Assembly: GCF_025643595.1 (NCBI RefSeq)
Contig: NZ_CP102826.1
Coordinates: 3,906,001 to 3,970,000, forward strand
Direction of reading: 5' to 3'
Source: Saccharopolyspora rosea
Lineage (GTDB): Bacteria > Actinomycetota > Actinomycetes > Mycobacteriales > Pseudonocardiaceae
Length of the DNA stretch: 64,000 nucleotides
Below the pieces are notes generated by a model. It was given only the letters and a program-made list of their open reading frames with translations. It had not been told where the DNA came from and ran no database searches. Shown here one piece after another: positions 47,343 to 55,314 of the stretch (position 1 is its first letter; every line of letters begins with the position of its first letter). A program made the translations under genes and the position numbers.

Positions 47343-48575
47343 GTGACCGACCGCCGCGACGAATTCCCGCGCCACGCGGGAGGACCGGACGATCCGCCCG
47401 CCGTGCCGTTCCCGTGGGCCGAGTACGAGGGGCTGCACCTGGACCCGCGCTACGCGCGGCTGCGGGAGCACGGACCGCTGCGCGTCCGCGTTCCGCACGG
47501 CGACGACGCCTGGTTGGTCACGCGGCACGAGGACGTCCGGACGGTGCTCGCCGATCCCCGGTTCAGCCGCGCCGCCGCGGCCGAGCACGACGAGGCCCGG
47601 CTGACACCCGAGCCGGTCAACACCAGCATCCTGGGCATGGATCCGCCGCAGCACACCCGGTTGCGCCGGCTGCTCACCGGGGCGTTCACCGCCCGCCGGA
47701 TCGCCTCGTTGCGACCGCGGGTCCGCGAACTGGCCGACGACCTCGTCGCCCGCGCCCGGCGGCAGGGCCCGCCCGCCGACCTCGTCGAGGACTTCGCGAT
47801 CCCGCTGACGGGACTCATCGCCTGCGAGTACCTCGGCGTCCCCACCGCCGACCACACCCGGTTCCGGACCTGGCTGGACGCCTTCTCCAGCACGACGTCG
47901 CTGTCGCCGGAGGAGATCCGGCGGCGCACCGGCGCGCTGTACGCCTACCTCGCCGAACTCGTCGAACGACGCCGCGCGGACCTGGGGGACGACCTGGTCA
48001 GCAAGTTGATCCAGGACCAGCAGGGCGGTGCCGAACTGTCCGACCGGCAACTCGTGGAGCTGGTCGGCGTGCTGCTCATCGCGGGGTACGAGACGTCGGC
48101 CGCGCAACTGGTGAACTCGATCCACGTGCTGCTGGAACGCCCGCAGCGGTGGGAGGAACTCCGCCGCGACCCGTCCCTGGTGCCCGCCGCGGTCGACGAA
48201 CTGCTGCGCTTCGTGCCCCTCGACGCGTACGTGGCCTTCGCCCGCTACGCCGTGGCGGATGTCGAGCTCGGCGGCGCCCTGGTGCGCGCGGGCGAGGCGG
48301 TGCTGCCCGTCATCCCGGCCGCGAACCGGGACGGTGCCGTCTTCGACGATCCGGAGGAGGTCGACTTCCACCGCCGGTCGAACCCGCACCTGGGGTTCGG
48401 CCACGGCATCCACCACTGCCTGGGCGCCGCGCTGGCCCGGATCGAGCTGGAGGAGGGCATCGCGGCCGTGCTGCACGGGTTCCCGGAGCTGCGCGGTGCC
48501 ATCCCGCTCGCGGAGATGCCGTGGCGGAAGGGGATCCAGGTGCGCATCATGCGCGCGCTGCCCGTGCGGTGGTGA
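47343..48575 (+). CDS. cytochrome P450
   Basis: 410 residues, a soluble bacterial class I P450. The I-helix is AGYETS (Glu in place of Asp), the K-helix ExxR is DELLR, and the heme loop FGHGIHHCLG places Cys at about 359. It needs ferredoxin and reductase, which are not encoded here. In the LtxB/TleB pathways a P450 joins the N-methylvaline nitrogen to indole C4 of N-methylvalyl-tryptophanol, forming indolactam V; this is the candidate for that step if the NRPS product is as proposed. GTG start at 47343 after AAGGGG, 22 bases after the SDR. Confidence 0.9.
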   Translation: MTDRRDEFPRHAGGPDDPPAVPFPWAEYEGLHLDPRYARLREHGPLRVRVPHGDDAWLVTRHEDVRTVLADPRFSRAAAAEHDEARLTPEPVNTSILGMDPPQHTRLRRLLTGAFTARRIASLRPRVRELADDLVARARRQGPPADLVEDFAIPLTGLIACEYLGVPTADHTRFRTWLDAFSSTTSLSPEEIRRRTGALYAYLAELVERRRADLGDDLVSKLIQDQQGGAELSDRQLVELVGVLLIAGYETSAAQLVNSIHVLLERPQRWEELRRDPSLVPAAVDELLRFVPLDAYVAFARYAVADVELGGALVRAGEAVLPVIPAANRDGAVFDDPEEVDFHRRSNPHLGFGHGIHHCLGAALARIELEEGIAAVLHGFPELRGAIPLAEMPWRKGIQVRIMRALPVRW

Positions 48576-48740
48576 CCGGCGGAGGAAGCGCGCCGACCGC
48601 TCCGGACGAGTCCACAAAGGACGCTCGTTCGGGTCGTCTTCGGCGTTCGCGAGTTGCCCGCGGCCGACCCGGCTCGGAAGGCTGGCCGCGCCCGCTGCCC
48701 GCGCGGACCGGTGGCCGCGGGGAGGAAGGAGGAATCCCGG

Positions 48741-49538
48741 ATGAACTCCACCACGACGTCGACCCGACCACCCCGGATGACCCTGCCGGAGACGTACGGA
48801 TACGTCTACCGCCTCGTCGTGGAGCACGACCGCGATCCGGGCGGCGTGCAACTGGTCTACGAGGCCGACACCGGTCATTCCTGGACCGAGGACGCGAGCT
48901 TCTACTTCAGCTCGCCGGAGCACTGGTGGCCCAGCGAGGTGCAGGGGTGCCGGTGGGCCTCGGGCCGGGTGCTGGACATCGGGTGCGGCGCGGGACGGCA
49001 CGCCCTCGCGCTGGCCGCGTCCGGCCACGAGGTCGTCGGGCTCGAACCGTCCCCGGACGCCGTGGCGGCGGCGCGCCGGCTCGGGGTCGACGCCCGGGTC
49101 GGCGACCTCGCCGATCTCCCCGCCGACCTCGGCACCTTCGACACCTTCCTGCTGCTCGGCAGCGGGCTGGAGCTGTTCGGCGCGGTCCCCGACCCGCAGG
49201 CGGTGTTGCGCTCGCTGGCCGCACTGGCGAACCCCGGGGCGCGGATCGTGGGCAACATGGCCCTCCCGCCCCCGGACGTCCCCTCCGGGACCGCGGCCCG
49301 CCAGGAGCGGTACCGGATGCGGGTCGAACACGGCGACGTGCGCACGGAGTGGAGCGACTGGGACACCATCGCCCTCCTCCGACCGGACGACCTCGCCGCC
49401 CTCGCGGCGCGGTCCCCGTGGACGCTGGAGCGCATCGAGCGTTCCGCGGTGACCGCGTGGCGCGCGCCCGGAACAGCGGCCCAGCACGGCGACGCGGCCC
49501 CCGAGGCGTACCTGGCGCTGCTCCGGCTGACCCGCTGA
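48741..49538 (+). CDS. class I SAM-dependent methyltransferase
   Basis: 265 residues. Motif I VLDIGCGAGRHALALA, then VVGLEPSPDAVAAARRLGV (acidic residue of motif II) and FLLLGSGLELFG. There is an N-terminal segment (TYGYVYRLVVEHDRD) before the Rossmann fold. Substrate not clear; it could be an O- or N-methyltransferase. It follows the P450 by 165 bases with its own strong ribosome site (AAGGAGGA) and ends the plus-strand arm of the cluster. TleD, a methyltransferase that triggers prenyl cyclisation in teleocidin, is a functional comparison, but I see no close motif match. Confidence 0.83.
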   Translation: MNSTTTSTRPPRMTLPETYGYVYRLVVEHDRDPGGVQLVYEADTGHSWTEDASFYFSSPEHWWPSEVQGCRWASGRVLDIGCGAGRHALALAASGHEVVGLEPSPDAVAAARRLGVDARVGDLADLPADLGTFDTFLLLGSGLELFGAVPDPQAVLRSLAALANPGARIVGNMALPPPDVPSGTAARQERYRMRVEHGDVRTEWSDWDTIALLRPDDLAALAARSPWTLERIERSAVTAWRAPGTAAQHGDAAPEAYLALLRLTR

Positions 49539-49672
49539 CCGCTCGATGCTGCGCGGTGGGCGCACGATCCACAGAGCCCGCCGAGTCGTGCCCTGCGCAG
49601 CCTGCTGGAGGGTCCGCGCTCCCGCCGCACGACCGGCGTCGATTTCGGATCGCTGCGCTGACATCCCGGGCC

Positions 49673-49702
49673 ATCAGCACGGGGACGGATCCCCGTGCTG
49701 AT
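49673..49702. terminator. two-way hairpin terminator
   Basis: A perfect 13-bp stem ATCAGCACGGGGA / TCCCCGTGCTGAT with a CGGA loop, in the gap between the convergent methyltransferase and carboxylesterase genes. It marks the right edge of the biosynthetic cluster. Same CGGA loop as at 19653. Confidence 0.8.
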
Positions 49703-49727
49703 CCGGGACCCCACCCGGGCCGGCGCG

Positions 49728-51161
49728 TCACCAGCCGGGCAGATCGCGCGCTTCGGTGGTCGTCGAGACCGCGTCGAACCGGCGGATCGTGCCGTCCCGG
49801 CCGAAGCGCGGCCAGCCCGGATCGCCGGTGCGGGCGAAGGAGATCCACGCCGAGTGCATCTCCTCGGCCAGCGCGGCGGGCGGCTCGGCCGGGCCGAGCA
49901 GCGCCTTGGCGCCGCGCAGCTCCGGGCGGTCGAGGAGGTCGAACACGAACGGCAGCTCCACGCCGTGCGCCGCTCCCAGCTGACCGTCCACAGCGGACGA
50001 CCGGTGGGCGAACTCGTAGACGTGGGCGTTGCCGTGCGCCTCGGCCAGCCTGCGGCTGCCGACGCCGAACATCGCGTCCCCCAGGATCGCCGAGCGCACC
50101 TCGCCGTGGGACGCCTCCGGCATCCGCGCCCGGTAGGCCGCGACGAGCGCGTCGGGGTCGCGGTGCACCCGGGCGGCCAGCTCGCGCACGTCCGCGGCGG
50201 TCGAGTTCGCCAGCGCACCGGACGGGGCGAGGTAGAGGTTGCCCTCCTCCGCGTTGCTGCCGACGAGCAGGTCGACGCCGGACAGCCGGCTCTCGACGGG
50301 CTGCTGGTCCAGCACGAGGCTGAACGGGACCAGCCCGACGAGCGGGTCCAAGCGGTCCGCCGTGCGCAGGTCCAGCCCGCTGAGCGCGGGCATGATCTCG
50401 ACGAGCCGCTCGTCGTCCACGTCGACGAGGCCGCTCGGTTCGACGCCGAGCGCGGCTGCGGCCGCGCTGGTCACCCTGGCGGCCTGCTCGGGCGAGAAGG
50501 TCCGGAGCCCGTTGCCGCTCTGCGCGATCGCACGCCGGAACAGCCCGTCGGCCTCGGGCGTGGCGAGCAGCCCGGTGACGATGGTGGCGCCCGCGGACTG
50601 GCCGAACACCGTGACGTTGTCGGGATCCCCGCCGAACGCCGCGATGTTGCGCTGCACCCAGCGCAGCGCGGCGACGACGTCGAGCAGCCCCCGGTTGCGC
50701 GGTGCGCCGGGCACGTCGAGGAATCCGGGGATGCCCAACCGGTAGTTGACCGTCACCAGCACCACGCCGTCGCGGGCGAACGCGCTGCCGTCGTACAGCG
50801 CGGCCCGGTTCGACCCCGACACGAAACCGCCGCCGTGCACGAACACCATCACCGGGCTGCGTTCGGCCTCGCGCGGCGCCCAGACGTTGACGGACAGGTA
50901 GTCGTCGCCGCGGACCCAGCCGGGCCCGAAGAACGGCGACATGTCGAGCGCCCCGAACCCGCCCCGGTCGGGCTGCGGCGCGGTCGGCCCGGGTTCGGTG
51001 GCGTCGCGCACGTCCGCCCACGGGCGGTGCGGGACGGGTGGCCCGAACCGTCCGGGCCCCTGCGGTGGCGCGGCGTACGGGATGGCGAGGAAACGGCGAA
51101 CGTCCCCGTCGACGCTGCCGCGAACGGCTCCCTCAGTGGTGGTCACGATCGGATCGGACAC
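49728..51161 (-). CDS. type B carboxylesterase
   Basis: 477 residues, alpha/beta-hydrolase of the COesterase family. Early motif GDDYLSVNVWAP, oxyanion loop VFVHGGGFVSGS, nucleophile elbow FGQSAGAT (Ser), and later GSNAEEGN (acid region) and the His near GAAHGVELPF. It hydrolyses esters of broad structure; no signal peptide, so intracellular. GTG start at 51161 with AGGAG upstream. The next gene upstream on the same strand is an MBL hydrolase, with 52 bases between, so the two may be co-transcribed. Confidence 0.9.
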   Translation of the reverse strand: MSDPIVTTTEGAVRGSVDGDVRRFLAIPYAAPPQGPGRFGPPVPHRPWADVRDATEPGPTAPQPDRGGFGALDMSPFFGPGWVRGDDYLSVNVWAPREAERSPVMVFVHGGGFVSGSNRAALYDGSAFARDGVVLVTVNYRLGIPGFLDVPGAPRNRGLLDVVAALRWVQRNIAAFGGDPDNVTVFGQSAGATIVTGLLATPEADGLFRRAIAQSGNGLRTFSPEQAARVTSAAAAALGVEPSGLVDVDDERLVEIMPALSGLDLRTADRLDPLVGLVPFSLVLDQQPVESRLSGVDLLVGSNAEEGNLYLAPSGALANSTAADVRELAARVHRDPDALVAAYRARMPEASHGEVRSAILGDAMFGVGSRRLAEAHGNAHVYEFAHRSSAVDGQLGAAHGVELPFVFDLLDRPELRGAKALLGPAEPPAALAEEMHSAWISFARTGDPGWPRFGRDGTIRRFDAVSTTTEARDLPGW

Positions 51162-51213
51162 CGGTGTTCTCCTGCTCTCGTCCGGGAAGTAGCACGTCGT
51201 CGCGGGTTGGTCG

Positions 51214-52101
51214 TCAGAGGCGGGCGAACGGGGCCCAGTTCTTGATGGCGAACCCGTCCCCGTCCCGCACGACCTCGGCCGCGCCGTGGCCGCCGAAGTG
51301 CGCGGGCAGCACGAGCGCGTTGGTGTCGTCGGCTCGGCCGAGCAGCCGCCGACGGGTGGCCCGGGCCTCGGCCGGATCCTCGCAGAAGCAGCTGTTCACG
51401 TCGGGAGCGACGATCTGCAGCGGGGTGTGCAGCAGGTCACCGACGAACAGCGCCCGGTCGCCGCCCGACTCCAGCACCACCACGGAGGAACCGGGCGTGT
51501 GCCCCGGCGCGAGCTCCAGGCGCAGGTTGCCGTCGATGGTGTGGCCGTCCTCCCACAGCTGCACCTGGCCCGCCTCGTGCACCGGGGTCACGCTGTCGTC
51601 GAAGACGTTGCGGTCGCCGCGCTCCTGGCCGTTGGCGGGGTTCCAGAAGTCGAAGTCGGGCCGCGGCATGAGGTAGGTGGCGTTGGGGAAGGTCGGCACC
51701 CAGCTGTCCCCGTCCAGCCGGGTGTTCCAGCCGACGTGGTCGACGTGCAGGTGGGTGTTGATCACCAGGTCCACGTCCTCGGGCCGGACACCGGCCTCGG
51801 CGAGGTTGGCGAGGTAGTCGGTGTTGAGGTGGTGCCACTTCGGCGTGCGCCGCTCCTTGTGGTTGCCGACGCCGGTGTCGACCAGGATCGTCCTGCCCTC
51901 GCTGCGCAGCACCCAGGTCTGTATCGCGGAGACGCACATGTCCCCGGCGGGTTCGAGGAAGTCCGGCACCAGCCAGGACGCCTCGTCCCGCCACGCCTGC
52001 TCGGGCGCGTCGGGGAAGAAGGTCGCGGGCGACATCCCGACCGGTCCGTGGTACTCGACGACGCGGGTGATCGTCACGTCACCCAGCACGATTTCCTGCA
52101 T
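51214..52101 (-). CDS. MBL-fold metallo-hydrolase
   Basis: 295 residues. Metal motif NTHLHVDHVGW (HxHxDH), further ligands in PGHTPGSS and the final PAHFGGH; FVGDLLHTPLQI supplies the bridging Asp. This pattern fits the AttM/lactonase-like or quorum-quenching-like branch, but bacterial MBL hydrolases have many substrates and none can be assigned. ATG at 52101. It diverges from the XRE regulator gene (132 bases between starts), a common arrangement in actinomycetes suggesting control by that regulator. Confidence 0.86.
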   Translation of the reverse strand: MQEIVLGDVTITRVVEYHGPVGMSPATFFPDAPEQAWRDEASWLVPDFLEPAGDMCVSAIQTWVLRSEGRTILVDTGVGNHKERRTPKWHHLNTDYLANLAEAGVRPEDVDLVINTHLHVDHVGWNTRLDGDSWVPTFPNATYLMPRPDFDFWNPANGQERGDRNVFDDSVTPVHEAGQVQLWEDGHTIDGNLRLELAPGHTPGSSVVVLESGGDRALFVGDLLHTPLQIVAPDVNSCFCEDPAEARATRRRLLGRADDTNALVLPAHFGGHGAAEVVRDGDGFAIKNWAPFARL

Positions 52102-52181
52102 GGCTGCTCCTGGGAAGTGTTCGGTGGAACTGCTGCCAGCGTGCGCGCGCCGTCGCCGGGGGACCAGCCTCGGTCGTGCCT

Positions 52182-52195
52182 ACCACTGCCGTGGT
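52182..52195. promoter_or_regulatory. ACCAC-TGCC-GTGGT inverted repeat in the MBL-XRE gap
   Basis: Perfect 5-base arms with a 4-base spacer, between the divergent MBL hydrolase and XRE genes. A candidate operator for the XRE protein. A CATAGT element at about 52221 lies so close to the GTG start that the regulator mRNA may be leaderless. Confidence 0.45.
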
Positions 52196-52232
52196 CAGGT
52201 TCGCCGCCGGCCGCGTGCGGCATAGTGGTGGC

Positions 52233-53084
52233 GTGAGCGTTTCCGGACATCTGGGTGAGTTCCTGCGAGCGCGGCGGGCGCGGCTGCGGCCCGAGGACGT
52301 TGGCGTGGTCACCACGACGCGGCGGCGGGTACCAGGGTTGCGGCGCGAAGAGCTGGCCCAGCTGGCGGGCGTCAGCGTCTCGTACTACACGCGGCTGGAG
52401 CAGGGCCAGACGATCAACGTCTCGGATTCCGTGCTGGACGCGCTCGCCGACGCGCTGCGCCTGGACGTGCACGAGCGCACCCACCTGCGGGACCTCGCGG
52501 TCCAGCGCCCGCGCCGCCGCAGCCGGCCGCCGGCGGAGCGGGTCAGCCCGCTGACCCACGACCTGCTGCGGTCGTTCGCGCACGTGCCCGCACTGGTGGT
52601 CGGTCGCCGCACCGACGTGCTGGCGTGGAACCCGCTCGGGCACGCCCTGCTGGCCGGGCACCTCGACCCGACGGCGCCCGACCGCCCCGCCGACCGGCCG
52701 AACCTGGCCCGGATGCTGTTCCTCGACCCGCACACCCGCGAGCTCTACGCGGACTGGGAGCGCAAGGTGCGCGGCATCGTGGCGAGCCTGCGGCTCGTGG
52801 CGGGCAGGTATCCCGACGACGCGCAGCTGGCCTCGCTGGTCGGCGAGCTGTCCGTGAAGTGCCCGGAGTTCACCGAGCTGTGGAACGACCACCGGGTCAA
52901 GCCGTGCGAGGCGGCCACCTACCAGCTGCACCACCCGCGGGTCGGCGACCTCACCGTCACGCAGCAGAACCTCGTGCTCTCCTACGCGCCCGAGCAGTCC
53001 GTGATCGTGGTCACCGCCGAGCAGGGCTCCAGCTCGCAGGACGCGCTCACGCTGCTCGGCCAGCTGACGGCCACGGCCGCGTGA
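52233..53084 (+). CDS. XRE-family regulator with MmyB-like ligand domain
   Basis: 283 residues. The HTH is LRREELAQLAGVSVSYYTRL, preceded by RRRVPGL, the standard start of the MmyB-type actinomycete regulators; the second half (LVVGRRTDVLAWN, FTELWNDHRV, LTVTQQNLVL) is the PAS-like MmyB domain, which may bind fatty-acid-like ligands. Start GTG at 52233 since the homologous domain begins a few residues later. It is divergent from an MBL hydrolase and esterase pair, its likely target. Confidence 0.88.
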   Translation: MSVSGHLGEFLRARRARLRPEDVGVVTTTRRRVPGLRREELAQLAGVSVSYYTRLEQGQTINVSDSVLDALADALRLDVHERTHLRDLAVQRPRRRSRPPAERVSPLTHDLLRSFAHVPALVVGRRTDVLAWNPLGHALLAGHLDPTAPDRPADRPNLARMLFLDPHTRELYADWERKVRGIVASLRLVAGRYPDDAQLASLVGELSVKCPEFTELWNDHRVKPCEAATYQLHHPRVGDLTVTQQNLVLSYAPEQSVIVVTAEQGSSSQDALTLLGQLTATAA

Positions 53085-53216
53085 GCGCCACGCGGTTCGC
53101 CGTGCCGGACGGGGGCAGCAGGCGGCCGCGTCCTGCCCGTCGGCACCGGACGTGTCGGCCCGCCGGCGGCGCTGACCGGCGCGTTGCTGGTGCTCCTGGC
53201 GGGCTCCGCCGCGCCG

Positions 53217-54215
53217 TCAACGCGGCACGACCTGCGCGAGCCGGGGGACGACCTCGTCGAGCGCGTGGGCCAGCCCGCCCGGCGTTCCGCTGGCGAACGC
53301 CAGCGCGACCGCCGGGTCCGACAGCACCAGGGACCGGCCGTCCCGCACCGAGCGCACGGCCCGGAACAGCGGGTCACCGGTGATCGCCTCGGCCGGGACG
53401 CCGATCGGTGTCAGCACGGTCACGTCGGCGTCGAGCAGGTCCGTCCGCTCCGTCGAGATCGGCAGCGAGAAGCCGCTGCCCGCGTGCTGCTGGACCTTCG
53501 GGGACTGCCGGAACCCGAGCCGCTGCAGGAACTCGACCCGGGAGTCGCCGTTGACGTACGCGCCGTAGCCCCTGGAGGTCTTCGAACCGACGACCGCGGT
53601 CTTGCCCGCGAACTCCGGGTGCTCGGCGGCGGCGCGCCGGAACCGCGCGTCCAGGTCGGCGCGCACCCGCGCCGCCTCGGCGGGCCTGCCGAGCGCCCTG
53701 CCGACCAGGTCGAGCTGCTGCTGCCAGCTGGTGCGGTAGGACTCGCCGCCCCGGGGAATGCTCACGACCGGCGCCCCCAGGCTGGACAGCTTCTGGTAGC
53801 GGTTGCGGTCCCCGCTCGCCCGGGTGTCGAGGATCAGGTCCGGTTCGAGCGCGGCGAGCGCCTCCAGGTTGACCTCCGTGGTGCCCAGCATCGTCGGGGC
53901 CGCGGCGTACCGCTCGTCCGGCGGCACCCACGGCGGCACCCCGTCGCCGCCCACCGGCAGCCAGTCGGCGGCGCCGACCGGCTGCACCCCCAGCATCAGG
54001 GCGACCTCCGCGTCTCCCCAACCCAGCGCGACGACCCGCTTCGGCCTGCTGGGCACGGTCACGTCGCCGAACGCCGTCGACACGGTGACCGGGAATCCCT
54101 CCCCCGCCGGCCCCGACGCCGTGGGCGCGGGCGACCCGCACCCGGCGAGCGCGAGCGCCGCGACGAGCAGGCAGACACCGAGCCGCCCCCACCGGCGCGA
54201 TCGGACTCCCACCAT
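53217..54215 (-). CDS. iron-siderophore ABC transporter substrate-binding lipoprotein
   Basis: 332 residues. Signal peptide and lipobox (GVCLLVAALALAGC), then a FepB/FecB-type periplasmic-binding fold: RVVALGWGDAEVALMLGV, LEALAALEPDLILDT, the single long connecting helix, and a C-terminal lobe. Captures ferric siderophore outside the membrane. No permease or ATPase gene follows, so it must share them with another locus. ATG at 54215 with GGGAGG upstream. A perfect iron box lies 19 bases before the start. Confidence 0.9.
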   Translation of the reverse strand: MVGVRSRRWGRLGVCLLVAALALAGCGSPAPTASGPAGEGFPVTVSTAFGDVTVPSRPKRVVALGWGDAEVALMLGVQPVGAADWLPVGGDGVPPWVPPDERYAAAPTMLGTTEVNLEALAALEPDLILDTRASGDRNRYQKLSSLGAPVVSIPRGGESYRTSWQQQLDLVGRALGRPAEAARVRADLDARFRRAAAEHPEFAGKTAVVGSKTSRGYGAYVNGDSRVEFLQRLGFRQSPKVQQHAGSGFSLPISTERTDLLDADVTVLTPIGVPAEAITGDPLFRAVRSVRDGRSLVLSDPAVALAFASGTPGGLAHALDEVVPRLAQVVPR

Positions 54216-54233
54216 GCGAACCTCCCCATTTCA

Positions 54234-54252
54234 TTAGCTTAGGCTAAGCTAA
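54234..54252. promoter_or_regulatory. iron box (IdeR/DmdR1 operator)
   Basis: TTAGCTTAGGCTAAGCTAA, a perfect 19-base palindrome and a close match to the actinomycete IdeR/DmdR consensus (TTAGGTTAGGCTAACCTAA). It overlaps the expected promoter of the siderophore-binding lipoprotein and indicates repression by iron. Confidence 0.9.
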
Positions 54253-54650
54253 GCCACGAATCGGACGTTTGTCCAGGATGACGCGGACCACTCCGGAAGG
54301 ACCGGAGACGACGACTCCGGTCCTTTGTGGACCGGGAAAAGCGCCGCGCCCGGCCGGGGATCACGCACCGTGTCGCACGGATCGCCCGCCGCGAGGCCGG
54401 GAGCGAGCTGAGTCCGCGTCCGGTGGGTGGGCGCGGCGTCCGGACGCCCGGAATCGTCCTCAGCGGACTGACCGGGTGCCGGCTCGTGCGGGGGAGGAAG
54501 GACATGGCGGTCGCGGAACGCGAGGACCGGGCGCCGCTGGTCCGCCGCATCCCCGACGCCCGCACGCACATCCTCCCGGGCGCCCGGCACGCTCACTTTC
54601 GGGAACACCGCCCGCAGGGCGGGCCCGGCGGGTTCACCGGCAGCGCACCG
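54253..54650. other. 398 bases without a gene
   Basis: Between the iron box and the response-regulator stop. Short frames are not convincing. It contains GTCCTTTGTGGAC (54320-54332), the exact reverse complement of a 13-mer at 48610-48622. No repeat element or terminator is clear. Confidence 0.45.
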
Positions 54651-55307
54651 TCAGCCGCGCATCAGCCCGTGCTCCCACGCCCACGCCGCGATCTCGACGC
54701 GGTTGCGCAGGTTGAGCTTCTCCTGCACGCGCGCCAGGTGCGCCTTCACGGTGCTCAACGACAGGAACATGTCGGCGGCGATCTCCTGGTTCGTCCAGCC
54801 GCGCGCGGTGCGGGTGACGATGTTGCGCTCCTGCGGGGTGAGCCTGCCCGCGGCCTCCTGCGCGTCGGGCGCGGCGACCTGGCGGTTGAGCTGTTCGAGC
54901 AGCCGGACCGTGATGGCGGGCGACACCAGCGACTCCCCCTGCACGGCGGCGTGCACCGCCTCGACCAGCAACCGCGCCCCCGAGTTCTTCAGCACGAACC
55001 CGTTGGCCCCGGCGCGCAGCGCGCCGTAGACGTACTCGTCGAGGTCGAAGGTCGTGACCACCACGATCCTGGTGTCCGCCGTCTCCGGCGAGTTCCGCAG
55101 CTGCTTGGTGGCCGCCAGCCCGTCGACCTTCGGCATGCGCACGTCCATCAGGCACACGTCCGGCCGCAGCTGCCGCACCAGCTCCACCGCCGCCGCACCG
55201 TCCGCCGCTTCGCCGACGACCTCGATGTCCTGCTGCCCGTCGAGGATGAGGCGGAAACCGGTGCGCACCAGCTCCTGGTCATCGGCGATCACGACGGTGG
55301 TGTTCAT
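54651..55307 (-). CDS. NarL/FixJ-family response regulator
   Basis: 218 residues. Receiver: ADDQELVRTGF with the acidic pair, phospho-acceptor Asp55 in LMDVRMP, VVVTTFDLDEYV, and the Lys in FVLKNSG. Output: LuxR-type HTH LTPQERNIVTRTARGWTNQE and LSLSTVKAHLARVQEKL. It is 7 bases downstream of the sensor kinase gene, its evident partner. ATG at 55307. The target is unknown; the divergent MmpS-like lipoprotein gene next to the kinase is one candidate. Confidence 0.92.
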   Translation of the reverse strand: MNTTVVIADDQELVRTGFRLILDGQQDIEVVGEAADGAAAVELVRQLRPDVCLMDVRMPKVDGLAATKQLRNSPETADTRIVVVTTFDLDEYVYGALRAGANGFVLKNSGARLLVEAVHAAVQGESLVSPAITVRLLEQLNRQVAAPDAQEAAGRLTPQERNIVTRTARGWTNQEIAADMFLSLSTVKAHLARVQEKLNLRNRVEIAAWAWEHGLMRG

Positions 55308-55314
55308 GCTGTCC

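Noticed and set aside
54239..54608. Open frames of 110-119 residues between the iron box and the response regulator
   Set aside because: Overlapping frames without ribosome sites or family signals.
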